64,000 bases of DNA from Heterostelium multicystogenum. Its lineage: Eukaryota; Evosea; Eumycetozoa; Acytosteliales; Acytosteliaceae. The stretch spans positions 124,001 through 188,000 of the forward strand of contig RCNN01000496.1 of the NCBI GenBank assembly GCA_003667245.1, written 5' to 3'. This document shows, in pieces, positions 1 to 12,206 of this stretch. The position numbers and the translations under genes are program-made. Every line of letters starts with the position of its first letter. Position 1 is the first letter of the stretch. The notes under the pieces were generated by a model. That model searched no databases. It was not told the DNA's origin and saw nothing but the letters and a program-made list of their open reading frames with translations.

Positions 1-658
1 GGCCTGTGGTGAGTACACTTTATGTGGACTGCCATATTGTCTCGCCAAACCAAAATCTGCCAGTTTCATTTCTCCACTCGAGGAACACAACAATTTGTTT
101 GGTTTTAAGATCCTAATTGATTGATTGATTGACGGTGTTAAGATGTGAATACAATTGAATGTGACCTATTCTAACGATACGATACATACTCTGTGTAAAT
201 CCTCAGTTGTTTAACATGCTTCAATGCCTTGCAACAACATTTTCATATAGCTCTTTTATTCAGCTGGCTTCAAAATGATAGATCGATCTTCGATTACCTG
301 TTTTGTAGATTCCCATGCCATCAATTTCAAACACCAAATATATACATTACTTTTATGTGCAAAATACATCGAGAAGCTAATAATGATAGATTGTAGAAAC
401 TTGAGTATAGAGAAACAATCAATCTTAAGATAGTATGATCAATCACTTACCTCGACAACATTGTTGTGCTTCAATTCCTGTAGCATTTTTAATTTCACGA
501 ATAGCAGAGAAACTGACACCATCATCTACACCATTTTTAATCATCATCTTCCTAATCTTCTTGATGGCAACTTCTCTTCCAGTTGCTTTTTCAATACCTA
601 AAGATACAACACCATATGTACCCTCACCAATGAGTTTAACCATTTCATACTTCTCCAT
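1..658 (-). CDS. cdk7: CDK7-type cyclin-dependent kinase, N-terminal part (cut by window edge)
   Basis: Serine/threonine kinase of the CDK7 type, the kinase of the CDK-activating complex and of TFIIH that phosphorylates other CDKs and the RNA polymerase II C-terminal domain. The start MEKYEMVKLIGEGTYGVV carries the glycine-rich loop, followed by VAIKKIRK (ATP lysine) and AIREIK. Downstream exons give LVFEID, IEDRSIILKPAE, a split HR|DLK catalytic loop, KLADFGLAR (DFG) and GSPHKVY. The last motif closely matches the CDK7 activation loop and argues against CDK1/2. Introns appear at about 451 (GTAAGT donor) and about 115-190. At least three single-base shifts are needed to read it: in the A5 run after REIK (about 525), near 252-260, and in the A-run of DLKP (about 110). 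The gene runs off the left edge. CDK7 is preferred over a generic CDK; the shifts look like sequence error but decay is possible. Confidence 0.8.
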
Positions 659-920
659 TCTATTCTCTACTCTTCACTTCTCCTTGTTCTCTCTCACTCT
701 CTCTTGTATGCTTTTTTGTTGATTAGAATATTTGTGTTTAGTTTTATGAAGACTTATGATTGCATTGATTGGTCAACACCCTAATCAAACTAACATTGTC
801 AAAAAAGGAAAAATAGAAAGTCATGTCAACGACTTAATTTTAAAAAAACGTTTAATATATTATATTACAATCAGAAGTTAATCTGGATTTTGAGATTCAA
901 ACTTTGGATTATTATAAAGT

Positions 921-2670
921 TTATTTCTTTTTATTTGTGACAATGGCTTGTGCATGCTTGGTTTCTTTAATGTGTTGGAATAGCTTGTTTCTGGTCTGGA
1001 ATTCTTCTGAACAAACATGGCACTTTAGATCCTCCTTCGATTGATCTTGTTGCTTTTTCTTTTTCTCTTCTCTTTGTTGTCTCTTTTCTTTGGCTTTTCC
1101 AATCTTTTTTGGGTTGGGATTTCAGCTTATCATCATCGCTGTCACTGTCTAAAAATGTATTTTTTAAAAGCCTGTTTCGACTTGGATTTGTTGGTTTTTT
1201 AGAGTCTTCGTCTTCTTCACTATTGTCATTGTTTTCGGCTGCATCGTTGTCTTCTCCTTCACTATCACTGTTAACGGCCAATGTAATAACATTTTTCTTT
1301 TTCTTCTCTTTCTTATTCTTCTTTTTCGATGACAATCCAATAACTTCCTCTTCATCACTATCTACAGATGGTTTCTTTGTACTACTATTATTATTATTTT
1401 GTTTCTTTTTCTTTGATTCATTACCAGTTTTTACCTGTTGTTGGTTTCTCAACATCATCATCATCATCATCAACATCATCTACTTCTTCCTCTTCACTAT
1501 CGATTTTCTTTGATTTTTTCTTGTTCTTTTTCTTTTTTACTATTCCATATGGTTCCTCATAGTCACTGTCTGGTTTATCATTTCTTGAGTATAGATCCTC
1601 TGTTTGGAAACGATTATCGACATCTGATAGATCTGATGCCATTTTCAGCTCAAGATCATCTAAATCCTCCTCTATTTCATCTCCATTTATACTAACAGCG
1701 CTCCTTAGATTCTTGAGGTTCTTCTTATGCAGGTTTGATCTCTCGTGGTCGACCAGCTTTCTGTTGGACTTGAAAGTTTTCTCGCAAATAACACAATAGA
1801 AACTGGGTACCTCCTCATATTCTGCATCGTCTTCCATGAATCTGATACCAGCAGATTTCTGTCTTTCATATTCTTCCTGCTGTTGCTGTCTATGTAATCT
1901 AATTGCTTCACGATGCTCAGCTTCTCTCTTGGCACGCTCCTCGTCCTCCTTTGCCTTACGTTCTTCCTCTTCGATTCTCATCTTCTTAATGAACTCAATG
2001 ACACGCTTGTCACGTTTATAATGAATTCGACAAGGTGACGAACTTGATCTTGGTATTCTTGACGTGCAAATTGTCTCTCCTTCTGGTTCTCCTTCTCCAT
2101 GAGTCTTTTGATCTGACGATTGGGTGCCTCGTTCGTATTGTATTTGTCAGCCATTGTGAAACGCTTCTTTGTGACAAAGTCACGCCAGTACTGATAGAAC
2201 TTCATTACATCAGCGTATTCCGAGTCACTCTTTCCAAACATTGGTGCCGAACGAATACGCGATGAGCTGTTCGAAGTATTTTGGAAGTCTTCATCTGCTT
2301 CAACCTCTTCGTTATGAATCTCTTGGAATAGACGAGCATATACAGTGTAGAATCCACGCTCTCCGTCGTCGACACCGTCGTAGCAAGCAGTACTAAAGTA
2401 TGCCCAGAGATTGATATGCGAAGAATCGTCGTCGGTTCCACGCAAAATAGCCTCTCTATGGTCATCGTACCACTTTCTCTCGTTGGAGTCTGACAGAATA
2501 GTATAGGCATGGTTTACCTCTTTGAAACGTCGTCTGCCCAGCTCCAGTTGATGTTGATTCTTGTCTGGATGCCACAAGAGTGCTTGCTTTCTGTAAGCAC
2601 GTTTAATTTCGTCTGCAGTGGCGACTCTCGACACCTCGAGCACCTCGTAATAACATCTTATCTTTCCCAT
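921..2670 (-). CDS. DnaJ homologue of the DNAJC21/Jjj1 type
   Basis: J-domain co-chaperone of the DNAJC21/Jjj1 family, which stimulates Hsp70 during late cytoplasmic maturation of the 60S ribosomal subunit. The chosen ATG gives [15 protein letters not shown], a canonical start for this family. The J domain has the HPDK motif (WHPDKNQ) at about residue 35. A charged coiled-coil region ([21 protein letters not shown]) leads into a C2H2 finger, [20 protein letters not shown]. An acidic and basic low-complexity stretch (Asp, Glu and Lys tracts) follows, then a second finger beginning [18 protein letters not shown] at about 1020-960, as in DNAJC21. Three single-base shifts are needed: near 2010, in the A5 run near 1430, and in the A6 run near 1108. 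The second finger and the stop at 921 lie in the last frame. Identification is firm; the breaks look like sequence error because every segment remains protein-like. Confidence 0.9.
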
Positions 2671-3014
2671 AACTAAGTAACTAACTCTATCTGTGTGTGA
2701 TGTTGCAGGATTAATTAAATAAAAAATAAAAACGACACGATTAAAATTCAATCAATAATGAAATTGCAAAAAACAGGAATTATGAAAAACCACGAATCAT
2801 GGAAAATCTATTTGGGTGTCTGTCTGCAGCATGTCAGGATCTAGTGCAAACATTATATTGATAGAACTATGTTGTTTCAGTACATGCACTTAACATGAAA
2901 AAAGCTAGTGTTGTTTATTGTTGTTTTCAAGCTTGAAATGATGATTGGTCTCAATACTCTCTTCCAGTTAGATTGCAGGAATTCAAGAATTTCTCTTCAA
3001 GACAATGGGATATA

Positions 3015-6000
3015 TCAACAACTCCAGAGTTCTTGTAGGTTGAAATCACTTCTAAATAGTGGTTTACCACGATCTAGATTAGGGTCATGCTCTCCATATT
3101 GGTCGAGATATGCATTGTTCATAAAACTAAGGCGATAGTCTCGAATGATTGCAACTGTTGGATTCTTTGTCTCTAGGAACACACCAACCTTGTAGATTCC
3201 ACAGACATTCATATGTTTGTTGGCCTCAGTGGACGAGTTGATAACACAACAGTTGCTGTCAATGCAAATTAGGTGTCCACACAGCAAACATATTGCACTC
3301 TTGTTTGGAACGGTTTTACATGTAATGCATGGAATGTTGAGATATTTGATAAAGATATCCTTATAGTTATTGGGAAGATCAATAAAAAGTGGGTCTTTCT
3401 TGGTTCCATAATTACGAATGGTGCCTGATCTTTGCTCTCTTCAGACGTCCAAGCCAAAACTCGGAAGAGGTTTTTTTTTGTTGGACTTTGTGATCAATTG
3501 ACTTCAATCGATGTTATAGCTTGCAAAGCATTGGAAAAAGCTTGTCTTTGATGATGATGTCCTCTCGTACTAGCGATGGTATCTTACTGAAAAGTATGTA
3601 GTGGGACACAAACAAAGACATCTTAGAAGCGGTGAAATATATGCACAAGAAGATCATTGTAAAATATCTGTTGTTCCTCGGGTGACTGAGAAGCAAGTTG
3701 CTGGAGATACTCTTGAATTAATTGTAACAATGATGCTTTCTTCTTCTTTTCTGCTGAATAGATCTTTGTAATAATGAACTTGAATGACGAAAAACATCGA
3801 GTGCGAAGCTGGTGATCATGTCGATATCAAAGTTACTGGGTGAGTCCAATACAGAGAGGAACAAAATGAATGAGCCAAATGGATCAATTGAAAGTATAGA
3901 CTCGGAATTTCCTTTAAATAGATCGATGGTGGTGTCTATGTACTTGTGCTCTTTGTGCTGATTAATATAGTCCTTGAACACTTTGTACAAGGATTTAATC
4001 GTCAAAATATGCGTGCGAATATATCAGATCCAATACAAAACTGAGGTGATTGTTGATTTTGGCTATGTTGATGCTGTATTTCTCTTGTTGCAATTTCAAG
4101 AAATTCAATATTTCTCGCAGTTAATTGACAGAGGAAATAAGGTGATATCGTGTTCACATTTCCGCCTTTAAATGCAACTCTATTCAATTCGTGGAAAAAG
4201 AAATGATTTTCATCTGACTTTTTGCTTGGTGAGCAGTTGGCTTTCCTTTTGAAGACAATGATGTAAACCAATTTGCCAATTGATTTTTAGTTACATCAAT
4301 CAATAGAATCCATCTTTCCTTTTCCAATTTTTGATAGACTACCTTGATTATTATTACTACTATCATTATTGTTATTGTTATTTTCTGTTTCAATTTCGTT
4401 GATGTTTGAAGTTGGGTTTCTTTTTTCACTTTGTAGTTGATCTTTTCCACTGTTACCAAGATCTTTACTTCCATTGCTAGTGTTACTACAACTACTTCCA
4501 CTGCTCAGACTTAAATTAGATGAGGGTGAAGTTTTTTCTTTGTTTGTAGTAGTTGATGTTGTGTAGTAGTGGTTTTTTGATTATTAATATTGTTATCTAC
4601 AATTGGTATAATAATATTTGAAACTCTTCTGCACATTGGGCACAAGAATTCACTCAATGGTCTGATGATATGATTCGCCTTTCAAAGCTGTCTAGATGTG
4701 AAGCTTTTTGCATGAGTGCCTCTGTGTAATGTTTGAAGCAATCATAGTGAAATATGATGTCCACAGCATCTCATGTGGAGAGATGATTGTGTAGTTTTAG
4801 GAGGTCTAATGTGGAGCGCTGCTGAGGGAATGAAATACTACTTAGGAAATCCTTGCAGATGTTTCTTGAGCCTCAGTGGAAGATTGGCGAGAACTGCAAT
4901 CTTTGAAAACGTGATAAGTGTTGAATACTGATACATGGCAATCACAGAGAGTGGATCCTTCTTTGAGTAGTGACCCTTGAGACATAATACACAAGTAGCT
5001 TGTGAGTCGCTGCAGTCTATCTCTTCGTCAGAATCCAATGTCATTAAAAAACTTGTTTTGTTGTTGAGTGAACTTGGCCATAATTTCAGCTTGACGTTGT
5101 TTAGCACCCTTCAGTTTGTCATTAGATGCCTTCACCTGGTCCTCCATGGTTTCTTTGTAGTTTGGATAGAGTTCGAAGATCAACTGTTGAATGTCGGGGT
5201 GGTATCCAAAAAGGGATTCTACGATCCTAGTGATGAGATCCCTCTTGTCTATAAATAAGTTTATTCTGGTGTGTTGTTTTAAAAGTTCGACTAGTATATC
5301 GAATTGTTGAAGTAACTGTGTCTTTAAATTGATATTTCTGTAGAATACAAAGTACTGAGTGTCTATGTGATACAAAGTTTGAGTTGGGGTTGATTTAAAA
5401 TATCCATTGGTAAATGATCAACAATGCTATTATTGTTTGTTTTCATGATTGCTTTCTTTTCCATGGTTTCATTGAGCGGTTTGACAATACCAAATAGTAA
5501 AGACATTCGTGACTGCAAACATAACTTCTGGGATTTCGTCGAGCGATGCATTACCACCGGCAAAATATAGCGTTTGGTAAATGAATGTAACAGTGAAAAA
5601 GTACCAAATAGTGTGCAAAATCAAGAGTGGACTATTTCCGATATTGGTTGATTCCATTCTCTGAGTGGATAAAAGTGCTGGTGGTAGAGGAAGTGAATCT
5701 GGATTCTTTAGTTTACGATTCTTTTTATAGTCGAAATAAGCAACAATAGAATCCTCTACATTTTGGGGTGTAAATATAGGATAGTAGGGATTGAATTGTT
5801 GCCAATACTCTGGTTTTAATTTGAAAATTGCAGGTTGATCTCCTGCATGTGTTTGTTGCTCCATTGTTGCCACTTCTAACAAAATATCCTCGAAAAGATG
5901 CTCTTTGTCAAGGTGTGTCATTGGTTGATTCAATCTTGCTGTGTGTCTTTGGTTGTCCATACAAGAGATGAAAGAGAGTTTTTGACATAAACATTGTTTG

Positions 6001-8343
6001 GTACCATTGAAGATCTCTCCTGATATACTTGAATGATAAACTTTAAAAAATGGAAGTACTTGTGATTATTATTGTTATTGGCATCTTTGATATCAACAGG
6101 CAAGAATGCACCAAATTCTTTTGAGGTAAATATTAGGAATTCGTTTATATCCAACACTGATGCAACTGTTTAAATAAAAATAAGCTGTTACTATTTGATC
6201 ATGAGAAATTTCAACTGTATAGGACTTACTTGTTTGTATAATTGACATATCATTTTCCAAAAGAAAAGACTATATAGGAATGCTTTTCTTCTAACAGTGT
6301 CATTGTTATTTCTAACCCAGTATCCACTATTGACTTGATGTACAAAAACCTGTGGCCGAATAATAAATGGTGAAAAGTAAACGATAGAGATTGACACCCT
6401 GAGGGAAAAGTGTTTTCAAATCTAGTTGAGAGCTAAATAGTGTCATTGTTCTGTTGATAAGCTGTACATAGAATCTGAATAGTGGGAGTATAAGAGAAAC
6501 CGAACTGGTACCATGAAAGACATCGGTGTTAGATACAGAAACACCGAGATAGCTTCCACTAAATTCAGTGCCAACCAAATCCATGAGAAAGCTTGTACAA
6601 AATTCAATTAAATCCAAAATATCCTGGAGCTTTATATCTTTAGGTATAGAATCAAGCATTTCCTTTGAAATCTCTCTAAACTCAGAGTCGATCTGGAATG
6701 AAAAGATCCAATCTTCATGGGTAGTACTCTCAATGAGTATCCAATTCACGGGTGAATCTTTTCGAAACCATGTGCAGTTCGCAGTAAAGAGAGGAAATTT
6801 TTTGAGAAGTGATCGGTTCTCAAATAGAATTATAGTGGCATATTGTTGGTGCCATTATCAGTGATTTTATATCACTGATAATGGCAGTGTGTGGTGGTGT
6901 CCAATCGCTCCACCATCACTCAGAATCGAGAGCAATTGTGTTGAATGTTGTATCCAAAAACGATGGAGTGTAATCTCTGCTAAATTGAGTGGATATCGAA
7001 CTAATAGAGAAAATCTGTGGTGAATATCTGTAGATAGCATCGATTGTGGATTGTTTTTCGCCAACTGTGAATAGATACGAGTGTAGGACTTGGAAAATCC
7101 AACTTTAAAGCAATGATCACATAACAACAAAACAATAAGAGATACACAACTTTTGAGTATATTTCTTCGGTTTCCAACATGATAAGTCTCTCTAAAGGTG
7201 GCTGAAATTCTGGTACAAGTGGATAGTTCACTACGTCATCGGCGCTCGTAAACTTGAGCGGCTCGTTGTATTTTATAGAAAGGGTAGTAGGATTCAAAGT
7301 CTGGTATGTCAACTCTTCACACAAAACATGAGCTGTTGAAACACCAATTCTCGCAACTCCATCGATCCAGTTAAGTAACTCCAGAGTATATTGTTTGGCG
7401 AGGCTGTCGCTTGTGTGTGTAAACTCTGAATGTACTGTTGTGCGACTGTTAAGCTCCAAAGATAATAGAAAGTACACAACGAATTGAAAGATGTGTTGAT
7501 ATCAAAAAGATCTGACTTCATTTTGAGTGTTGGGTCCTCTTCAGGTCCAGTATGAGAATGCTCTGAACAGAAACCAGACTCTTTCCAACTGTCACTAGCT
7601 CCACAATCACAACTACCTCCATAATGTGCAAAACTGGTCGAATAGTCGTGTCCTTCCCTTTCGTGTGGTCCTGCTGCAAAACAATCACAACCTACAGATG
7701 ATCGATGCATTATTTCAAGAATAAGTATATGTTTAACCTCCGACGCCGATCAACGCAAAACACTTACAAATAGAACTACTAGGTGAAAGTGCACATGTTT
7801 TACAACGATAGAACAATGAATTTGCTCCCCATACTATGTGGCAAGCACGTGGTTTCGATATAGATGCTAGATATTGCTTAACGTCTTTGAAGTCGACAGA
7901 GAGGTAGAACACAATGTTTATCTTTTCAATGAGCTGGCTAATAGATATATTGCTGTTGGCCAACTGTGTCTTAAGAAAACGGAGGCACTCCAGAAATGCA
8001 GGTGGTCCTTTTTCTACCAATACACTGGCGAGTTCAATGTTCTTCTTTTTCAAAAGTGATTTATAATCGATTACATTATTGATGATCTGTAATTGTTGTG
8101 AATTTGAGTTGTTGGATGACGATTTGCTGTAATTTCTACTTCCACTATTACTGTTGCTTCCACTATTGCCACTACTGGAACCTGAAGAATTTGACAAGGT
8201 ACTGCCTTTTGTATCAACATCATCTGTATCCATCATAATCAGAATTTGCATTCCCTCTTGCATTGCCATTTGATTTCCTACCTCCACTACCAGCACCACC
8301 CCCAGCATTGTTTTGATTAGACTTTGGAAGAATTGATACCCAT
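3015..8343 (-). CDS. UBR1/UBR2-type N-recognin E3 ubiquitin ligase
   Basis: Large RING-type E3 ligase of the N-degron pathway. After a Ser/Asn-rich N-terminus and a conserved segment ending GANSLFYRCKTCALSPSSS, an intron (7692-7767) splits the UBR box, which continues CDCFAAGPHE, HYGGSCDCGASDSW, FCSEH. The middle (about 7480-5380) is long and mostly helical. About 5375-5030 ends KQRQAEIMAKFTQQQNKF, the signature just before the RING in UBR1/2. The RING starts CVLCLKGHYSKKD and continues around 4790-4620 (HMRCCGH, ALMQKASHLDSFE, then FLCPMCRR). Its two parts are in different frames. The C-terminal cap (about 3390-3020) has PCITCKTVPNKSAICLLCGHLIC and YLDQYGEHDPNLDRGKPLF, both UBR1/2 hallmarks. 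The start is uncertain: ATG 8343 (MGINSSK) followed by a shift, or ATG 8308. Many single-base shifts break the frame. A perfect 16-bp inverted repeat lies inside (6850-6886). Family assignment is firm; UBR1 and UBR2 cannot be told apart here. Confidence 0.88.
6850..6886. repeat. Perfect 16-bp inverted repeat with 5-nt loop
   Basis: The 16 bases at 6850-6865 (TGCCATTATCAGTGAT) are the exact reverse complement of 6871-6886, with TTTAT between. It lies inside the E3 ligase gene, where two readable frames meet. Confidence 0.95.
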
Positions 8344-9088
8344 CTCTATAAAATTTATAAAGAAAGGCTTCCTATCTATCTATCTATCTATCTACCCAAT
8401 CTTCAACTTTCTCCTTCTTCAAAGATGTGGCTATTTCTTAAGAAATAATAATAGATAGATTCAACAACTTTATTTTACTTATACAAATACAAATCTACAG
8501 AAATTTTAATTTATTTACCATATAATTTAAATACAAATATTAATATAAATAAAATAAACTAAATCTAAACAATCTTTCTTTAATCTAAACTATCTATTAA
8601 TATTTGTAGAGAGTGTATATATATATATATATATATAACTAATAACTTTATGAATATGAATAAGAAAGTTCTATATCTATATTATCTATAGTGATACTAT
8701 GCTTTATTTTGTTGGTTATTGTTTGTTGTTGTTTGTTGTTGTTGTTTTTGTTATTGGCATATAATTATATGTATGGAGTAAGTTAAATTATAATTACAAC
8801 AACAATTTCATAATTTTGAAATAATAATTTATTATTGTTTTAATTGAAATTTAAAAAGTCTGTCTTGTTGTTAAAATTAAAATAATTTGAAATACACAAA
8901 TACACGACAGTAGTCTAAGTTCACCTCAATGCAATATATTCATCCCATGTTAATGTATTTTTTTTTTTTTTTTGATTGTGAGCTCATCTATATAACAAGA
9001 GAGAATCAATTTTAAATAATGATGTTTACATTAATCTAATTACTACTATTAATTATTATTATTACTATTTTTATATATATATTTAAAA
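8344..9088. other. Gene-free AT-rich spacer
   Basis: Low-complexity DNA between the E3 ligase start and the Rab gene end. It holds a (TATC)n tract at about 8370-8395, an (AT)n tract at about 8615-8637 and a T17 run near 8957. No gene, RNA or conserved signal is visible beyond likely promoter and 3' UTR sequence. Confidence 0.7.
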
Positions 9089-9925
9089 CTATTGTCCAAC
9101 ACAACATGTGGATTTATGTGATACAGAATCCAGTACAACTAAATCCTCACTAAATTGACATAATTGACTTTGTTAGTAAATGATATGATGGATGATTCGA
9201 TTTGATGGTTTTGGAATATTACCGCTGAGATTGATCATTTGGTAATTAAATTTTGTAAAGAAATCCTTGAAACAGTTGCAAATGCCTCTTCGATGTTGGT
9301 GGCATCCTTTGCGGAGGTGTCGAAATAGAAAATGTTTCCGCCAATCTCCTTGATAAAGTTGGTTGCAGCTCGCTCTGTTACTTTTCTGTTTTCAGGTTCG
9401 TCGACTTTGTTGCCCAGCACCACGAATGGAAACTGGTCTGGATTCTGTACACCAGTCTTCTCTATAAAATCTTCACGCCACATCTTCAGTTCGTGCAGTG
9501 TTTTCTCGTTGGTGACATCGAACACCAGAATGCAGCAGTCGGCACCACGATAATATGAAATCTCAAGACTACGGAATCTCTCCTGTCCCGAAGTATCCCA
9601 AAGCTGTAGAGTTACCATCTTATCATTTACCATAACATCTTTATTAACAAAATCCACTCCAATCGTTGGTTTCAGTGGTACGAATCTTTGATCTACATAT
9701 CTCTTTAAAATACTTGTTTTACCTACACTACAACAGCGATTAGTTAATATATATTGCAAATCTATTTATTCAAAGAGCATAGAGACTTGACATTCAGTTG
9801 TCTCGTCTCCTTCTTCATTACTCTGTTTTACTTGATTCTCCTTCTTTCCTTCCTTCTTCAGTAGATTTAATCATACCTTTTCTCTCACCAATGATAACTA
9901 TTTTTACTACTTTTCTTGGTGCCAT
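9089..9925 (-). CDS. Rab7-like small GTPase
   Basis: Ras-superfamily GTPase closest to Rab7, which controls late endosome and lysosome traffic. Exon 1 (ATG at 9925) encodes MAPRKVVKIVIIG. The P-loop is split by an intron and exon 2 resumes SVGKTSILKRYVDQRF. Switch regions and motifs: PTIGVDF, WDTSGQERF (Ser where most Rabs have Ala), YYRGADCCILVFDVT, VVLGNKVDEPENR (NKxD) and FDTSAKDA. The main exon's frame stops after ITK at 9235 without a prenylation cysteine. Downstream, after a GTAATA..TTTAG intron-like segment with a CTAAC branch motif, a frame reads EDLVVLDSVSHKSTCCVGQ then stop at 9089. That supplies a CCxxx Rab prenylation end. Exon phases at both introns do not match perfectly, so a base error or different splice site is likely. 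Rab7 orthology is probable; a Rab7 paralogue is also possible. Confidence 0.85.
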
Positions 9926-10882
9926 TATATTGATTGATATATATTCTAATATATATTTATATATAAAATTGACAGTACTAATAATTGATAAAAGATAGTC
10001 TTGAAATATATATATATATATATTTTATTTATTTAAATGATGAAAATTAAAAAATATTAACAAAAACCACAAATCAACAACACAGATCTTTCAACTTTTT
10101 CTTCTTTTTTTTGAAACATACAATAAACTGAATACAAATAGATTTACTTTAATAGTAGTAATATAAATTAATTATTACTATATTACTTTATTAATACTGT
10201 TGTTGTTGCTGTTGTTGTTATTGTTGTTATAACTAATTTATATTGGTGTATATTAAATTATGACTATGAATATGAATGGTTGTTGTGTTGTTTCTAAAGA
10301 AAGTCAACATTAATATTAAAACACATACAATAATACCACATCAGCTAATTTTTTCATTTTAGGTTTTTTGTTTTTTGTCATTTAAAAAGATATTTATAAA
10401 TTTCGATTTCTTTTTCGCAAAAAAACATAAAGTTGGGATTCCATTGAACACACATACAATGCACCAAATGTTCAATGAACTATACTTAGTGTAACCAACT
10501 TAGATGAGTTTGTTCTTCCTCAAATTATTTCTTTTCAATTGAAATTGATCATCCAAATTTGAAATTTATTTGACTGGACTTTCATCAATATGGAATAAAG
10601 GATTTCCAATATTGATATAGGCGAGCTTCCAGAAAAATAAAATTATTCATTTAAACAAACACATACTGAACAATTATAATCCTATAAATTTAATAGACAG
10701 ATACTTGTAGAAAACATGAGATATTGAGAATTATACTCACAACTGTGACATGCAATGATTATTTTTCTGATCAAAAGATGCACCAAATTCTTTAAATTCA
10801 TTATTTTTCAAAAAATAACAAATTAACTATTCATTAAAGCCAATCATAATATTATATTATATAGATAAATTATATTGTAAAG
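9926..10882. other. Gene-free divergent intergenic region
   Basis: AT-rich spacer between the divergently transcribed Rab7-like and thioredoxin genes, so it should hold both promoters. It has (TA)n near 10007-10024 and a TTG/TTA triplet tract near 10197-10230. I see no gene in it. Confidence 0.7.
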
Positions 10883-11393
10883 ATGTCACTTTTTAAATCA
10901 ACAACAACATTGTTTTTAAATAATAGCTTCAGGAGAACATTAGTCAATGGTAGATTCTACTTTACAAAGACTGAGGACGTAAAGCAATTCGATAAGTTTT
11001 TAGACGATAACAAAAGTGCAGTTATCGATTTCTATGCAGAGTAAGTGTTGTATTGTGATATGTATGCTGTTAAACAGAGATCAAGTGGCAGATAGAACAC
11101 TTGTGTTGTTGATAAAGGATATTGCTTGCTAACAACGTTTGTTTAAAACTTACCTTTGCAGCTGGTGTGGTCCATGCAGAATGATGAATCCAGTATTCGA
11201 GAGAACCTTCAAAAATGTAACAGATACTAAATTAGCAAAGGTAGATATCGATCAACTTCCTTCTATTGCTGAGGAATTCGGTATTCAATCGATCCCTACC
11301 ATCATTGGTTTCAAAGATGGTAAAGAAGTAGTAAGAACCGTTGGTGTGCTTAATGAAAAGAAACTTCTTGAGCTCATCGAAAAAACAAAATAA
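10883..11393 (+). CDS. Thioredoxin, probably mitochondrial
   Basis: Thiol-disulfide oxidoreductase of the thioredoxin family. Two exons, 10883-11040 and 11162-11393, give about 129 residues. The intron (11041-11161) has a GTAAGT donor, a GCTAACAAC branch motif and a TTTGCAG acceptor. It splits the Asp codon just before the active site. Residues 1-30 (MSLFKSTTTLFLNNSFRRTL) are rich in Arg, Ser and Thr with no acidic residues, as expected for a mitochondrial presequence. The active site is WCGPCRMM. The cis-proline loop is SIPTIIGFKDG and the C-terminal helix ELIEKTK. The length and motifs are complete with no frame breaks. Cytosolic thioredoxins lack such an N-terminal extension, hence the mitochondrial call, which is an inference. 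Confidence 0.93.
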
Positions 11394-11945
11394 AACAATA
11401 TAATATGAATAACAAGCAATGGATGCTCCGCTTATTAATGAACAACGTAGAAACTGGGTTTCACACTTGCTGCTTTGATGTATATTAAATTCACTTATTA
11501 ATTACGATGCGGCTTAAGTAACAACCTAGCAGATCTAAATAGACCGATTCAGTACATTTCGTAATTGTGACCTTACTTTACTACTATGTCAATGTACTGG
11601 TCTGATTGTCATTAATAACACAAAGTGGTCTTTATTGCAGGTCATAACAATATATCGCTGTATTCAATGAATTTGTGAAAGATTGTGATAGACCAACAAG
11701 TAAAACAAATGATAATGTGTCAGTGAAGATCAAGTTTTGTTCATTCTGAAAAAAAAACAAAAAACCAACATTTTCAAAGATTTATTAAAACCAAATTGAA
11801 GGAAAACTCCTGGATTCCTCTTTAAAACAAATTATCAATCTTAACTTTTGGTGTGGACTTTTAAAATATAAATAGTTGATCAATTGGTGAAGATCATTCA
11901 TTCAATAGTGTTAAATTAATAAATATACAATACTAAAAGTAAATA
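11394..11945. other. Gene-free intergenic stretch
   Basis: No open gene seen. One 17-base segment at 11681-11697 (GATTGTGATAGACCAAC) is identical to 12069-12085 inside the next gene. It may be a decayed partial copy or chance. A TATA-rich segment near 11865 and 11920-11940 could be the promoter of the next gene. Confidence 0.55.
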
Positions 11946-12206
11946 ATGAATTTCATAAAGTCAATTGGCATTCTCTTGGTTGCTCTCTTATTTATCTCTG
12001 CCGTAATTTCAAGACCTTGTTGTGAAGATTGTCCAGAAGATAGTAGAAAATGTCAATCAAATTGTATTGATTGTGATAGACCAACTACTTTTCCAACTAT
12101 TCCACCTTGGCCAGAGCCCACTAGTCCATTCCCAGCTGGATCCATCAGTACTACTGGAGGAACATCTACTCCATCCACAACTACAACATCCACCACATCT
12201 AAATGA
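11946..12206 (+). CDS. Small secreted Cys-rich, Ser/Thr-tailed protein
   Basis: An 86-residue orphan with no family I recognise. Residues 1-22 (MNFIKSIGILLVALLFISAV) are a clear signal peptide. A short mature domain has seven cysteines within about 22 residues (RPCCEDCPEDSRKCQSNCIDC). A Pro-rich linker (PTIPPWPEP) follows, then a Ser/Thr/Gly tail that could be heavily O-glycosylated. This plan suits a secreted, disulfide-stabilised peptide or an extracellular matrix or spore coat component, but no function can be assigned. It stands alone between thioredoxin and the protease-like gene on the same strand. The frame is intact. Confidence 0.75.
   Translation: MNFIKSIGILLVALLFISAVISRPCCEDCPEDSRKCQSNCIDCDRPTTFPTIPPWPEPTSPFPAGSISTTGGTSTPSTTTTSTTSK

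Noticed and set aside
1109..1695. Plus-strand Ser/Phe-rich frames opposite the J-protein gene
   Set aside because: Antisense shadows of the Lys/Asp/Glu-rich region of the DNAJC21-type protein.
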